Position numbers and translations under genes: made by a program. A model generated the notes under the pieces. It searched no databases and was not told where the DNA came from. It worked only from the letters and a program-made list of their open reading frames with translations. Below, one piece after another: positions 50,780-59,210 of a stretch of 64,000 nucleotides of DNA (positions are counted from its first letter, which is position 1; each line of letters starts with the position of its first letter). This DNA is from Dehalococcoidia bacterium (lineage in GTDB: Bacteria > Chloroflexota > Dehalococcoidia > Tepidiformales > Tepidiformaceae), in NCBI GenBank assembly GCA_020847985.1, contig JADLBC010000008.1, forward strand, positions 186,001-250,000. Reading direction: 5' to 3'.

Positions 50780-51943
50780 ATGAAGCTCGCGAAGCGCGTC
50801 GAGTCCCTGCCGCCGTACCTTTTCGCCGAGATCTCCAAGAAGATCGCCGCCAAGCGCGCCGCCGGCGTTGATATCGTCACCTTCGGCATCGGCGACCCCG
50901 ACCTGCCCACGCCCCAGAACATCCTCGCCGAACTCCATCGCGCCTCCGATGACCCGGCGAACCATCGCTATCCCGAATCCGAAGGCCTCCCCGAACTCGG
51001 CAAGGCCATCGCCGATTGGTACGACCGCCGCTTCGAAGTGAAGTTCACCCCGATGAAGGAGACCCTTCCTCTCATCGGCTCGAAGGAAGGCATCGCCCAC
51101 GTCGCCCTCTGCTTCATCGATCCCGGCGATATCGCCCTCGTCCCCGACCCGGGCTACCCCGTGTACGAAATCGGCACCATGTTCGCCGGCGGCACCAGCT
51201 ACAAGCTCGACTGCACCCGCGAATCCGGCTGGAAGCCGAACCTCGACGCCATCCCCGAGGATGTCGCCCGCAAGGCCAAGATCCTCTGGCTGAACTATCC
51301 CAACAACCCCACCGGCGCCGTCGCCGATATCGCCTTCTTCGAAAAAGCGGTCGCCTTCGCGAAGAAGTACGACGTCGCCATCCTCCACGACAACCCCTAC
51401 TGCGACGTCGCCTTCGATGGCTACAAGCCCGTATCCATCTTCCAGGTGCCCGGCGCCCGCGACGTGGCCATCGAGTTCAACTCCTGGTCCAAGATCTACA
51501 ACATGACCGGCTGGCGCATCGGCATGGTCGTCGGCAACGAGACCATGATCGATGCCCTCATGCGCGTGAAATCGAACATCGATAGCGGCATCCCCCAGGC
51601 CGTCCAGCGCATGGCCATCGAAGCCGTCTACGGCCCGCAAGAATGCATCGATGAGCACAACGCCATCTACCAGCGCCGCCGCGACCGCATCGTGGAGGTC
51701 CTTCGCCGTGTCGGTCTCGAAGTCGACACCCCCAAAGCCTCGTTGTACGTGTGGGCGAAACTCCCGGCTGGCGTCACCAGTGCCGATTACGCCGCTCGCC
51801 TCATTGAGGACACCGGCGTCGTCGTGACACCCGGGCGTGGCTACGGCCTCAACGGCGAAGGCTATATCCGCCTCTCCGTCACCACCCCCGACGACCGCCT
51901 CGAAGAGGGCATGCGCCGCCTGGAGGCCTGGAAGGGCCTGTAG
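50780..51943 (+). CDS. dapL: LL-diaminopimelate aminotransferase
   Basis: 387 residues, class I/II PLP aminotransferase. The order LPPYLFAEISKKIAAKRAAG, GIGDPDLPTPQNIL, PESEGLPELGKAIADWY and the PLP-lysine motif EFNSWSKIYNMTGWRIGM match DapL closely; NYPNNPTG and VKSNIDSGIP are further marks. It makes LL-diaminopimelate from tetrahydrodipicolinate in one step, bypassing the acylation route. ATG 50780 fits the family N-terminus, with GGAG seven bases upstream; the longer open frame is rejected. Confidence 0.92.
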   Translation: MKLAKRVESLPPYLFAEISKKIAAKRAAGVDIVTFGIGDPDLPTPQNILAELHRASDDPANHRYPESEGLPELGKAIADWYDRRFEVKFTPMKETLPLIGSKEGIAHVALCFIDPGDIALVPDPGYPVYEIGTMFAGGTSYKLDCTRESGWKPNLDAIPEDVARKAKILWLNYPNNPTGAVADIAFFEKAVAFAKKYDVAILHDNPYCDVAFDGYKPVSIFQVPGARDVAIEFNSWSKIYNMTGWRIGMVVGNETMIDALMRVKSNIDSGIPQAVQRMAIEAVYGPQECIDEHNAIYQRRRDRIVEVLRRVGLEVDTPKASLYVWAKLPAGVTSADYAARLIEDTGVVVTPGRGYGLNGEGYIRLSVTTPDDRLEEGMRRLEAWKGL

Positions 51944-51964
51944 CATGTCTGCTGGAGGCGTGGA

Positions 51965-52237
51965 ATGAGCACTTCCGGTCCGAACCCCGGCGAGGCCGTG
52001 AAGGCTGTTCGCCTCGATTCCGACACCCTCACCGTCGATCTGCGCGACGGGCGGACGATCAGCGTCCCGCTCGCCTGGTATTCCCGCCTGCTGCACGCCA
52101 CGCCGGAACAGCGCGCACGGTGGGAGGTCGCCGGTGGCGGCTTCGGGATCCATTGGCCGGACATCGACGAGGACCTGAGCACGGACGGCCTGCTCCGGGG
52201 CGCGCCCGCGCCCCGGTACGGCACGCCCGCCGCCTGA
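51965..52237 (+). CDS. DUF2442-domain protein
   Basis: 90 residues. The DUF2442 pattern is complete: AVRLDSDTLTVDLRDGRTISVPLAWY, here split as DSDTLTVDLRDGRTISVP and LAWYSRLLHATPEQR, then GGFGIHWPDIDEDLSTDGLL. These small proteins are common in toxin-like modules and elsewhere and have no assigned function. ATG 51965 has GGAGGCGTGGA upstream. Its end is one base from the convergent LLM gene. Confidence 0.82.
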   Translation: MSTSGPNPGEAVKAVRLDSDTLTVDLRDGRTISVPLAWYSRLLHATPEQRARWEVAGGGFGIHWPDIDEDLSTDGLLRGAPAPRYGTPAA

Positions 52238-52238
52238 C

Positions 52239-53234
52239 CTACCGCAGCAGCCCCTCCACCGCACGCCCGAACTCCACCGGGTCCTTCGTATCGATCGAGA
52301 CGGAGTGGATGTCGATGCCCGCGGCTTCCTGCTCCTCGAGCCGCCGCCGGCACGTGTCCACATCGCCCGCGACTCCGAACTCCTCGAGAAACGGCCGGCT
52401 CAGCGCCGCCGCGCCGGCCTCCGATCCCTGCTCGTTGAACACCCGCCGCACCCGCGCCACTTCGTCCGCGTACCCGAGCTTCGAAAGGTGGTTGTAGTAG
52501 AAGTCGCCCATGCGCGCGATGTAGTACGCCGACATCGGCCGCCCCGCGTCGATCGCGTTCGGGTTCTTGCTCACGGTCACCCCGCCCGGCGACTTCACCT
52601 CGACGCTCTTCGGATCGCGTCCTGCCTCCGCCGCCCAGCCGCGGAACTCGTCCACCTTCTCCTTCAGCGCCGTCATCGGGATCCACACAGGCATCCACCC
52701 GTCTGCGATCTGCGCCGTCTGCTTCGTGCTTTTGTCGTTCAGCGATGCGATGAAGATGGGGATGTGCGGCCGTTCGGGCGTGAGCCGCAGCGTGAAGCCG
52801 CGGTCCATCTTGAACCAGCGCCCGTTGTACACGAGCTTCTCGCCGCGCATCAGGATGTTGATGATTTCCACCGTCTCCTTGATGCGCGCGAACGCCGGCT
52901 GGAACGGCATCCCGTGGAAGTGCTCGATCACGTTCGCGCTCGAAGCCCCGAGCCCGATGATCGCCCGCCCGCCGCTCCACTGGTCCAGCGTCGCGAAGTG
53001 CTGCGCGAGCGCCCCCGGCGTCCGCGAGTACACGTTCACGATGCCCGTCGCCAGCTTCAGCCGGTTTGTCTTCTCGGCGATCGAAATCAGCAGCGAAAAC
53101 GCATCGTGCGACCATCCCTCCGGCACCCAGAACGAGTCGATGCCGCTCTCATCCGCGATCTTCGCCAGCGCGATCGCATCCTCCTTCTTCATGTCGAACT
53201 GCCAGGGGATGCCAACCGCGAGACGGCGAGTCAT
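52239..53234 (-). CDS. Luciferase-like (LLM class) oxidoreductase
   Basis: 331 residues, TIM-barrel flavin- or F420-dependent monooxygenase. Family marks: KIADESGIDSFWVPEGWSHDAF, LATGIVNVYSRTPGALAQHF, AIIGLGASSANVIEHFHG and IPIFIASLNDKSTKQTAQIADGW. ATG 53234 has GAAGGAG seven bases upstream; the in-frame start at 53318 is rejected. A second LLM gene lies at 28.6 kb; they are not close paralogues. Substrate unknown. Confidence 0.85.
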   Translation of the reverse strand: MTRRLAVGIPWQFDMKKEDAIALAKIADESGIDSFWVPEGWSHDAFSLLISIAEKTNRLKLATGIVNVYSRTPGALAQHFATLDQWSGGRAIIGLGASSANVIEHFHGMPFQPAFARIKETVEIINILMRGEKLVYNGRWFKMDRGFTLRLTPERPHIPIFIASLNDKSTKQTAQIADGWMPVWIPMTALKEKVDEFRGWAAEAGRDPKSVEVKSPGGVTVSKNPNAIDAGRPMSAYYIARMGDFYYNHLSKLGYADEVARVRRVFNEQGSEAGAAALSRPFLEEFGVAGDVDTCRRRLEEQEAAGIDIHSVSIDTKDPVEFGRAVEGLLR

Positions 53235-53318
53235 GGAGTGCTCCTTCGGGCCGAAGTAGTGTGGCCGCGGTGAATCGTCACTTCGCGGGCCACTCGGGTC
53301 AAACCCACCGTGCCGCAC

Positions 53319-55151
53319 TCAGCAGCTAAAGCTCACGCTCCCCGCTGCGCTGGCTCCACCCCCGCTGATCGACACCCGGTATAAGCCCGGTGCCTGTGCC
53401 GGATGGGGGAAACTGGCGCTGCCGTTCCCGGTGAGCGGAGGCAGAGGGCCGGTGAATGCCCCGGTCGCACCGCCGTCTCGCGTCCAGGAGCTGGAAAGAA
53501 TCGAGCCGGCCGGCAGCCCCGTAAAGCTGAGCAAGACGCGCAGGTCAACCCCGCAGGTTCCGGACAGGGTGCCACCATTGGCGCCCACCGCAGGTGCGGA
53601 ACTCGCATCTCCACCGATTACGAAGCCGCGAATGGTGATCGAACTCCCCGCAGGCACCGGTGTCGGCGTCGGCTGCGGCGGCGTCGTCGCGGCTGCGCGC
53701 GTCGGCGTCGCGGGTACCGGTGTGGCCGTCGGTGCTTCCGTGGGCGCTGGTGTGGCCGTCGGCTCCGTCGTGGGCGTGGCCGTCGCCGCGACCGTGGGCG
53801 AAGCCGCCGTCGCCGATGCCACCGCCGTCACGGTTGTCGTCGCCACCGTCGCGGTCGGCTCTCCCGCCGCCGCTTTGTCATCTCCGCCGCCGCCGCCGAG
53901 TACCAGCAGCGCCACCGCACCCGCGCCCGCGAGCACCAGCACGCCCAAGGCCGCGGCGATGATCCCCTTCTTGCCGCCCCCGCCGGCCGGTTCGGGAACG
54001 GGCGGCGGCGCGGCTGCGACGGCGCGATCCGCGGCAGGCGGCTGCGCGGGCGGCACGATCGTGGGCGCCGATGCTCCCGGCGCGGTCGTCGGGTAGGCCG
54101 ATGGCGGCGGCACCGGGAACACCACCGTCCCCGGGTTCGCGGCTTCCTCCGGCTCGGGCTCCGGCGCCGTTGGCGTCCTCGGCGGCGGGACCGTGATGTT
54201 CGGTGTCGCCGCGCGCGGCGCCAGCACCAGCGTCCCGCTCCCGCCCGAGTCTTCTTCCTCCGGCTCGGGCACGAGCGCGGGCCCCCCCGGCGCACCCAGG
54301 CGCGACGGCGGCGGTGTGTACGTCGCCAGCCGCGCGAGCAGCCGGTCGAGCGCACCGGCCAGCTCCGAGGCCGTCTGGTAGCGGTCTTCCGGGTCCTTCT
54401 GCATGCACCGCCGCACGACATCCACCACGGGCTCCGGGTGCCACGAAAGCAACGGCGCCGGGAAGGGCGCGTGCACGTGCTGCCGCAGCACCTCCTCGTC
54501 GGTCCGGCCCGTGTACGGCGGCCGGCCCGCGAGCATGTGGAAGAGCGTCGCCCCGAGCGCGTAGATGTCGGTCCGCTGGTCGGCGCGGCCGTCCTGCTGC
54601 TCCGGCGCGGCGTACTGCACCGTCCCCACGAAGCTGGCGTGCCGGTCCCGCGAATTCGCCTGCTGCGAAATCCCGAAGTCGACCAGCTTCGCCGCACCGT
54701 CCGGGTTCACGATGATGTTCCCCGGCTTCAGGTCGCGATGCACGATGTTCTGTGTCGCCAGGGCCTCCAGCGCGCGCGCGCCGTCGCACGCGATCTCGAT
54801 CGCCTTGAGCAGTGGGATCGGCCCGGCCTGGAGCATCGCCCCCACGGAGTCGCCTTCGACGAACTCCATCACCAGGTAGTACCAGCGGCCCGCGCGCCCG
54901 AAGTCGAGCACCCGCACCGTGTACGGCGATTTCAGCAGCGTCGCGAGATGCGCCTCGCGTTCGAACCGCTGCCGGAACGTCGGGTCCGAATTCAGCTCGG
55001 GGTTCATCACCTTGATCGCCACGCGGCTTCCGTCGCGGCGGTCGGTGCCCCGGAACACGGAGCCCATCGCGCCCGAGCCGATCTCCTCATCGATCGTGAA
55101 CGAGCCGAGCACCGTTCCCGGACCGGGGACCTGGTCCTCCGAGCTATCCAT
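53319..55151 (-). CDS. Eukaryotic-type Ser/Thr protein kinase, membrane-anchored
   Basis: 610 residues. Kinase domain about 12-270: G-loop EIGSGAMGSVFRG, VAIKVM Lys, HRDLKPGNIIV catalytic loop, DFGISQQ, VGTVQYAAPEQ and RTDIYALGATLFHML. A proline/acidic linker of about 120 residues follows. One transmembrane helix (GIIAAALGVLVLAGAGAVALL, split as GIIAAALGVLVLAG and AGAVALL) leads to a Thr/Pro-rich stalk and a terminal beta-domain, not PASTA. The linker contains two GT[LV]V[LF] motifs with acidic residues before them. ATG 55151 is preferred to TTG 55163. It diverges from the PP2C phosphatase. Confidence 0.92.
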   Translation of the reverse strand: MDSSEDQVPGPGTVLGSFTIDEEIGSGAMGSVFRGTDRRDGSRVAIKVMNPELNSDPTFRQRFEREAHLATLLKSPYTVRVLDFGRAGRWYYLVMEFVEGDSVGAMLQAGPIPLLKAIEIACDGARALEALATQNIVHRDLKPGNIIVNPDGAAKLVDFGISQQANSRDRHASFVGTVQYAAPEQQDGRADQRTDIYALGATLFHMLAGRPPYTGRTDEEVLRQHVHAPFPAPLLSWHPEPVVDVVRRCMQKDPEDRYQTASELAGALDRLLARLATYTPPPSRLGAPGGPALVPEPEEEDSGGSGTLVLAPRAATPNITVPPPRTPTAPEPEPEEAANPGTVVFPVPPPSAYPTTAPGASAPTIVPPAQPPAADRAVAAAPPPVPEPAGGGGKKGIIAAALGVLVLAGAGAVALLVLGGGGGDDKAAAGEPTATVATTTVTAVASATAASPTVAATATPTTEPTATPAPTEAPTATPVPATPTRAAATTPPQPTPTPVPAGSSITIRGFVIGGDASSAPAVGANGGTLSGTCGVDLRVLLSFTGLPAGSILSSSWTRDGGATGAFTGPLPPLTGNGSASFPHPAQAPGLYRVSISGGGASAAGSVSFSC

Positions 55152-55405
55152 ACGGCCGTTCAACCCCTGCCCGCGAGGCCATCCGGTCCCGGGGAATTCA
55201 GGCGCAACCTAGCAGGAACGCCCCGAACAAGAAACAGTTCGCCCGCATCCTGCTCTTTCCCCGGCTCCTTACCCGCCATGTCCGATCGGTGCTCTCCCAT
55301 GGCCCCGCTCGTTCCCTTTCGCCGCCCGCGCCGTTGATCGCAGCCCGCTCTTCCTGCAATGCTTCGCCCCGGCGGCGCCCGACGGCGGCCGGGGAGAAAA
55401 CGCGC

Positions 55406-56134
55406 GTGGGCCAACCGTTTTTCGCCTTGCGTGATCGCGGCCGTGTGCGACCCGTTAACCAGGACAATGCCCTCGCCGTCGCCCTCCCCGGCGATCGCGT
55501 CCTCCTGCTCGTCGCCGATGGTGTCGGCGGCGCCCGCGCCGGTGAAGTCGCCAGCGCCGAGGCGATGCACGCCGCCGTCGCCGCCGTCCGCGAAGCTCCC
55601 GACGGCACAACCCCCGAAGCCGCTCTCGCCGGCGCCATCGAGGCCGCCAACCAGCGCGTCTTCAGCCTCTCCGCGAAGGATCCCGCCCTCGCCGGCATGG
55701 CGACTACGCTCGTCATCGCGATCGTCGACCACGGCCGCGCGACCATCCTCAGTGTCGGCGACAGCCGCGCCTATCTCGCCTCCGGCGGCACCCTCCACCC
55801 CCTCACCACCGACGATTCCTGGGTCGAACACCAGGTCGCTTCCGGCGCCATGACCCGCGACGAAGCCGAGCGCAGCCCCTATCGCAACGCCATCACCAAG
55901 GGCGTGGGCGTGGACGAACTGCTCGACCCGGGCGAAATCGTCCGCACCGCGCTCGTGCCCGGCGATGCCCTGCTGCTCTGTTCCGATGGCCTCTACCGGC
56001 TCGTGCCCCCCGCGCGCATCGCCGAGACCATCGCCGCGCACGCACCCGAGGAGGCCGCGGAGCGCCTCGTCGCACTCGCGAACGAAGGCGGCGGCACCGA
56101 CAACATCAGCCTCGCGATCTATCGCCGCTCCTGA
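55406..56134 (+). CDS. PP2C-family protein phosphatase
   Basis: 242 residues, metal-dependent Ser/Thr phosphatase. Metal-binding RPVNQDNALAVAL, VADGVGGARAGEVAS, the SVGDSRAYLASGG strand and LLCSDGLYRLVPP, then GGGTDNISLAIY at the end. It has no membrane segment. It probably reverses the action of the Ser/Thr kinase encoded divergently. GTG 55406 has GGGGAG nine bases upstream and starts just before the first strand; the upstream frame is rejected. Confidence 0.93.
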   Translation: MGQPFFALRDRGRVRPVNQDNALAVALPGDRVLLLVADGVGGARAGEVASAEAMHAAVAAVREAPDGTTPEAALAGAIEAANQRVFSLSAKDPALAGMATTLVIAIVDHGRATILSVGDSRAYLASGGTLHPLTTDDSWVEHQVASGAMTRDEAERSPYRNAITKGVGVDELLDPGEIVRTALVPGDALLLCSDGLYRLVPPARIAETIAAHAPEEAAERLVALANEGGGTDNISLAIYRRS

Positions 56135-56165
56135 TCGAACCGTGGCCCGGGGAGGGCCCGCTGCC

Positions 56166-57080
56166 TCAGTCGCGCCAGCGCAGCGGCGTCAGGCTGTGTT
56201 CACCCTTGAAGCCTTTCAGCGATACCGTACGCGCCTCTTCGAAGCCGAACTCACCCGACGGCGCGATCACCTCCCGCAGCAGCGCCGAGATCAGCACCTC
56301 GCCGCCTTCCGCCTGCGCCGATACACGCGCCGCGAAGTTCACCGCCGACCCGAAGATGTCGTTTTCGTCCCACAGCACTTCGCCGATGTGGATGCCCACG
56401 CGCACCCGGATGGGCTCCGGCGAATGCGTGGCCAGGAGCTGCCGTTGGATGCTCACCGCGCAGTTCAGGGCATCGCGCACGCTCGCGAACAGCACCAGGA
56501 AGCCATCCCCGATGCGCTTCGCTTCGTGCCCGCGGTACGCCTGGAACTGCTCCCGCAGCACCTGGTTGTGCAGCTTCAGCACCTGGTACGCCTCGCGTTC
56601 GCCGAGCTCCGTCACCATGTTCGTCGACTTCTCAAGGTCAGTGAACATAATCGAGAGCGTGCCACCCGGCCCAAGGTCCTGCCCGCGCCACACGCTGCGG
56701 ATGCCCGAATCGGTGCCGGCGGTCGCTTTCGCCTGGGTCGAAGCCGGCGGCGGCGGCGCGAAGACCACCGTCCCGCTGCCCGCCGGGTCCCCCTCGAGGT
56801 CGATCACCACATCCGCGATGCCGATGCTGTCGCCCGGGAGCACCGTCGCGCTCCCCGTGATCGCGCCGCCGTTCACGTACACGGGGTTCCGCCCGCCCAG
56901 GTCGGTCAGGACAATCTCACCCTCGCGCGGCTCCAGCCGGATGTGCCGCCGCGAAACGTACTGGCTCGGCACGCGGATATCGCACGCAGGGTCCCGCCCA
57001 ATCACCACCGCGCCCTCCCCGAGGACGTAATCGACCGGTGGCTCGCCCGGCGCCCGTACCGTGATTTTCTGTTCTGTCAT
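56166..57080 (-). CDS. FHA-domain adenylate/guanylate cyclase
   Basis: 304 residues. The FHA domain (about 15-95) has IGRDPACDIRVPSQYVSRRH and DLGGRNPVYVNGG, the phosphothreonine-binding loops. A short linker GDPAGSGTVVFAPPPPAST precedes a class III cyclase catalytic domain: SIMFTDLEKSTNMV, RIGDGFLVLFASVRDAL, and VGIHIGEVLWDENDIFGSAVNFAAR. The metal Asp residues are visible, so it could make cAMP or cGMP. ATG 57080 has AAAGGA four bases upstream; the longer open frame is rejected. It converges on the PP2C gene and belongs to the kinase signalling cluster. Confidence 0.9.
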   Translation of the reverse strand: MTEQKITVRAPGEPPVDYVLGEGAVVIGRDPACDIRVPSQYVSRRHIRLEPREGEIVLTDLGGRNPVYVNGGAITGSATVLPGDSIGIADVVIDLEGDPAGSGTVVFAPPPPASTQAKATAGTDSGIRSVWRGQDLGPGGTLSIMFTDLEKSTNMVTELGEREAYQVLKLHNQVLREQFQAYRGHEAKRIGDGFLVLFASVRDALNCAVSIQRQLLATHSPEPIRVRVGIHIGEVLWDENDIFGSAVNFAARVSAQAEGGEVLISALLREVIAPSGEFGFEEARTVSLKGFKGEHSLTPLRWRD

Positions 57081-57264
57081 GCGTCCTTTCGGGCCTTCCC
57101 CGGAGCCGCCAGCATAGGCGCGAACGCGCGACGGTGACAAGATTGCACGGATCACTGCCGGAACCCGCGCATCCCGCCCCCTTTTACCCTCGATTTCAAC
57201 CCGGGGGCGCATCGTTAGCGCCAGACACACTCGCTCGGCACGCACGCCGTGCCTGGAGGCTTTC

Positions 57265-58275
57265 TTGGAGCAGAACTCGCCCCATCCCGAGGTTGCCGAG
57301 GCCCACGCCACCTTCGAGGCGGCCATGTTCGAAATCAAGCGCGTCATCGTCGGCCAGGACGCCATGCTCGAACGGGTTCTCGTCGCCCTCCTCTCCAACG
57401 GGCACATCCTCCTCGAAGGCGTTCCCGGCCTCGCCAAGACACTGACCGTGAAGACCGTGGCCGAAGTCCTCGGCGGCACCTTCCACCGCGTCCAGTTCAC
57501 CCCCGACCTCGTCCCCTCCGACCTCGTCGGCACCCGCATCTGGCGCCCCGACCTCGGTTCGTTCGAAACCGAAACGGGCCCGGTGTTTTGCAACATCCTC
57601 CTCGCCGACGAAATCAACCGCGCCCCCGCGAAGGTTCAGTCGGCCCTGCTTGAAGTCATGCAGGAGCACCAGGTCACGATCGGCCACACCACCTTCCCCG
57701 TCCCCGCACCCTTCCTCGTGCTCGCCACCCAGAACCCGATCGAGTCCGAGGGAACCTACCCGCTGCCCGAAGCCCAGGTCGACCGGTTCATGATGAAGGT
57801 GCTCGTGGACTACCCCTCGAAGGGTGAGGAGATGAGCGTCGTCCAGCGCTCGCTCGGCCTGCCGGAGAAGGTCAGCCAGATCATCTCCCTCGAAAAGCTC
57901 GCCGCGTACCAGGACCTCGCCCGCAATGTCTACGTCGACCGCATGGTCGCGGATTACGCCGTGAACCTCGTCTCCGCCACCCGCGAACCCGCTCGCCACG
58001 GCCTCGCCCAGCACGCCGAGCACATCGCCTTCGGGTCCAGCCCCCGCGGCTCCATCAACCTTGTCCATGCCGCCCGCGCGCTCGCCCTCATTCGCGGCCG
58101 CCGCTATGCGTTGCCCCAGGATGTGAACGAACTCGCCCGCGACGTACTCCGCCATCGCATGGTCCTCACCTACCAGGCCCTGGCCGAAGGGATCAGCCCC
58201 GACACCATCCTCGGAGCCGTGCTCGCGGCCGTCCCGGTCCCGCGCATCGACCTCACCCACGAGGCGTCCGCGTGA
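57265..58275 (+). CDS. MoxR-type AAA ATPase
   Basis: 336 residues, MoxR family. Walker A LEGVPGLAKTLTVK, Walker B and sensor region NILLADEINRAPAKVQSALLEVMQEHQV, split here as ILLADEINRAPAKV and QSALLEVMQEHQV. LATQNPIESEGTYPLPEAQ and VDRFMMKVL follow. It acts as a chaperone for VWA-type proteins, as encoded two genes on. The TTG start at 57265 is supported by GGAGG five bases upstream. The stop overlaps the DUF58 start (GTGA). Confidence 0.93.
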   Translation: MEQNSPHPEVAEAHATFEAAMFEIKRVIVGQDAMLERVLVALLSNGHILLEGVPGLAKTLTVKTVAEVLGGTFHRVQFTPDLVPSDLVGTRIWRPDLGSFETETGPVFCNILLADEINRAPAKVQSALLEVMQEHQVTIGHTTFPVPAPFLVLATQNPIESEGTYPLPEAQVDRFMMKVLVDYPSKGEEMSVVQRSLGLPEKVSQIISLEKLAAYQDLARNVYVDRMVADYAVNLVSATREPARHGLAQHAEHIAFGSSPRGSINLVHAARALALIRGRRYALPQDVNELARDVLRHRMVLTYQALAEGISPDTILGAVLAAVPVPRIDLTHEASA

Positions 58276-59210
58276 GCACCACCGCCGCCCACGGGCTGCG
58301 CCCGGCGCGCACACCCGCCGCTCCCGGTCCCGGGCCCATGCCCGACGGCATCCTGCGCGCCCTCGACATCACGATCGGGCATCGCGTGATGGGCCTGCTC
58401 GCCGGCGACTACCGGTCGTCCTCGCCCGGCGCCGGCACCGAGCTCATGCAGATCCGCCCGTATGTCGCCGGCGACGACGTCCGCCAGATCGATTGGAACG
58501 TCACCGCCCGCACCGGCGAACCCCACGTGCGCGTCCACGTCGCCGAGCGCGTCCTCACGACGTGGCTCGTGCTCGACCTCTCGCCTTCCATGCACTTCGG
58601 CACCGCCGACCGCCGCAAGGCCGATGTCGCCGAAGGCGTCGCCCTGGCCGTCGGGCACATCGCCACCCGCCGCGGCAACCGGCTGGGCATCATGAGCTTT
58701 GGCCTCGAACACGCTTCCATCGTGCCGCCGGGGCAGGGACGCGCCGGCATGATCGGCCTGCTCGAGGCTGTGCGCCGCCAGCCCGTGCCAGAGGGCCAGG
58801 GTGGCCCCACCCTCGGCGAGACCATCCGCCGCGTGAACCGCCTCTCCGCGCGCTCCAATCTCGTCGTCGTCGTTTCGGACTTCCGCGGCCCGCGCGACTG
58901 GGAGCGCCCGCTCGTCGAACTCGCCGGCCGCCATCCCGTGCTCGCCGCCGAAGTCCGCGACCCCCGCGAGCAGGAGCTTCCGAACGTGGGCGAACTCTGG
59001 CTCGTCGACCCCGAAACCGGCCGCCAACTCCGTGTCGATACCGCGAAGAAACGGCTCCGCGAACGCTTTGCCGCCGCCGCGGCCGCCGAACGCGCCGAGG
59101 TTGCCGCTACGATAGTGCGTACCGGTGCGCGCCACGTGGTCCTCGGCACCCGCGGCGACTGGCTCCGGACGTTCGCCACGTTCCTCCTCCAGAAGGGAGA
59201 CCGCCGGTGA
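58272..59210 (+). CDS. DUF58-domain protein
   Basis: 312 residues. The DUF58 pattern is clear: GDYRSSSPGAGTELMQIRPYVAGDDVRQIDWN, split as RSSSPGAGTELMQIRPYV and AGDDVRQIDWNVTART. The second half is VWA-like, LDLSPSMHFGTADRRK. It is translationally coupled to moxR before it and the VWA gene after it. In other bacteria this trio assembles or activates membrane or periplasmic complexes; the client here is unknown. Confidence 0.88.
   Translation: MSTTAAHGLRPARTPAAPGPGPMPDGILRALDITIGHRVMGLLAGDYRSSSPGAGTELMQIRPYVAGDDVRQIDWNVTARTGEPHVRVHVAERVLTTWLVLDLSPSMHFGTADRRKADVAEGVALAVGHIATRRGNRLGIMSFGLEHASIVPPGQGRAGMIGLLEAVRRQPVPEGQGGPTLGETIRRVNRLSARSNLVVVVSDFRGPRDWERPLVELAGRHPVLAAEVRDPREQELPNVGELWLVDPETGRQLRVDTAKKRLRERFAAAAAAERAEVAATIVRTGARHVVLGTRGDWLRTFATFLLQKGDRR

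Noticed and set aside
51965-52237. DUF2442 protein as part of a toxin-antitoxin pair
   Set aside because: No partner gene sits beside it; neighbours are dapL and an LLM oxidoreductase.
57236-57252. Inverted repeat GGCACG/CGTGCC before moxR
   Set aside because: Only six base pairs in very GC-rich DNA; expected by chance.
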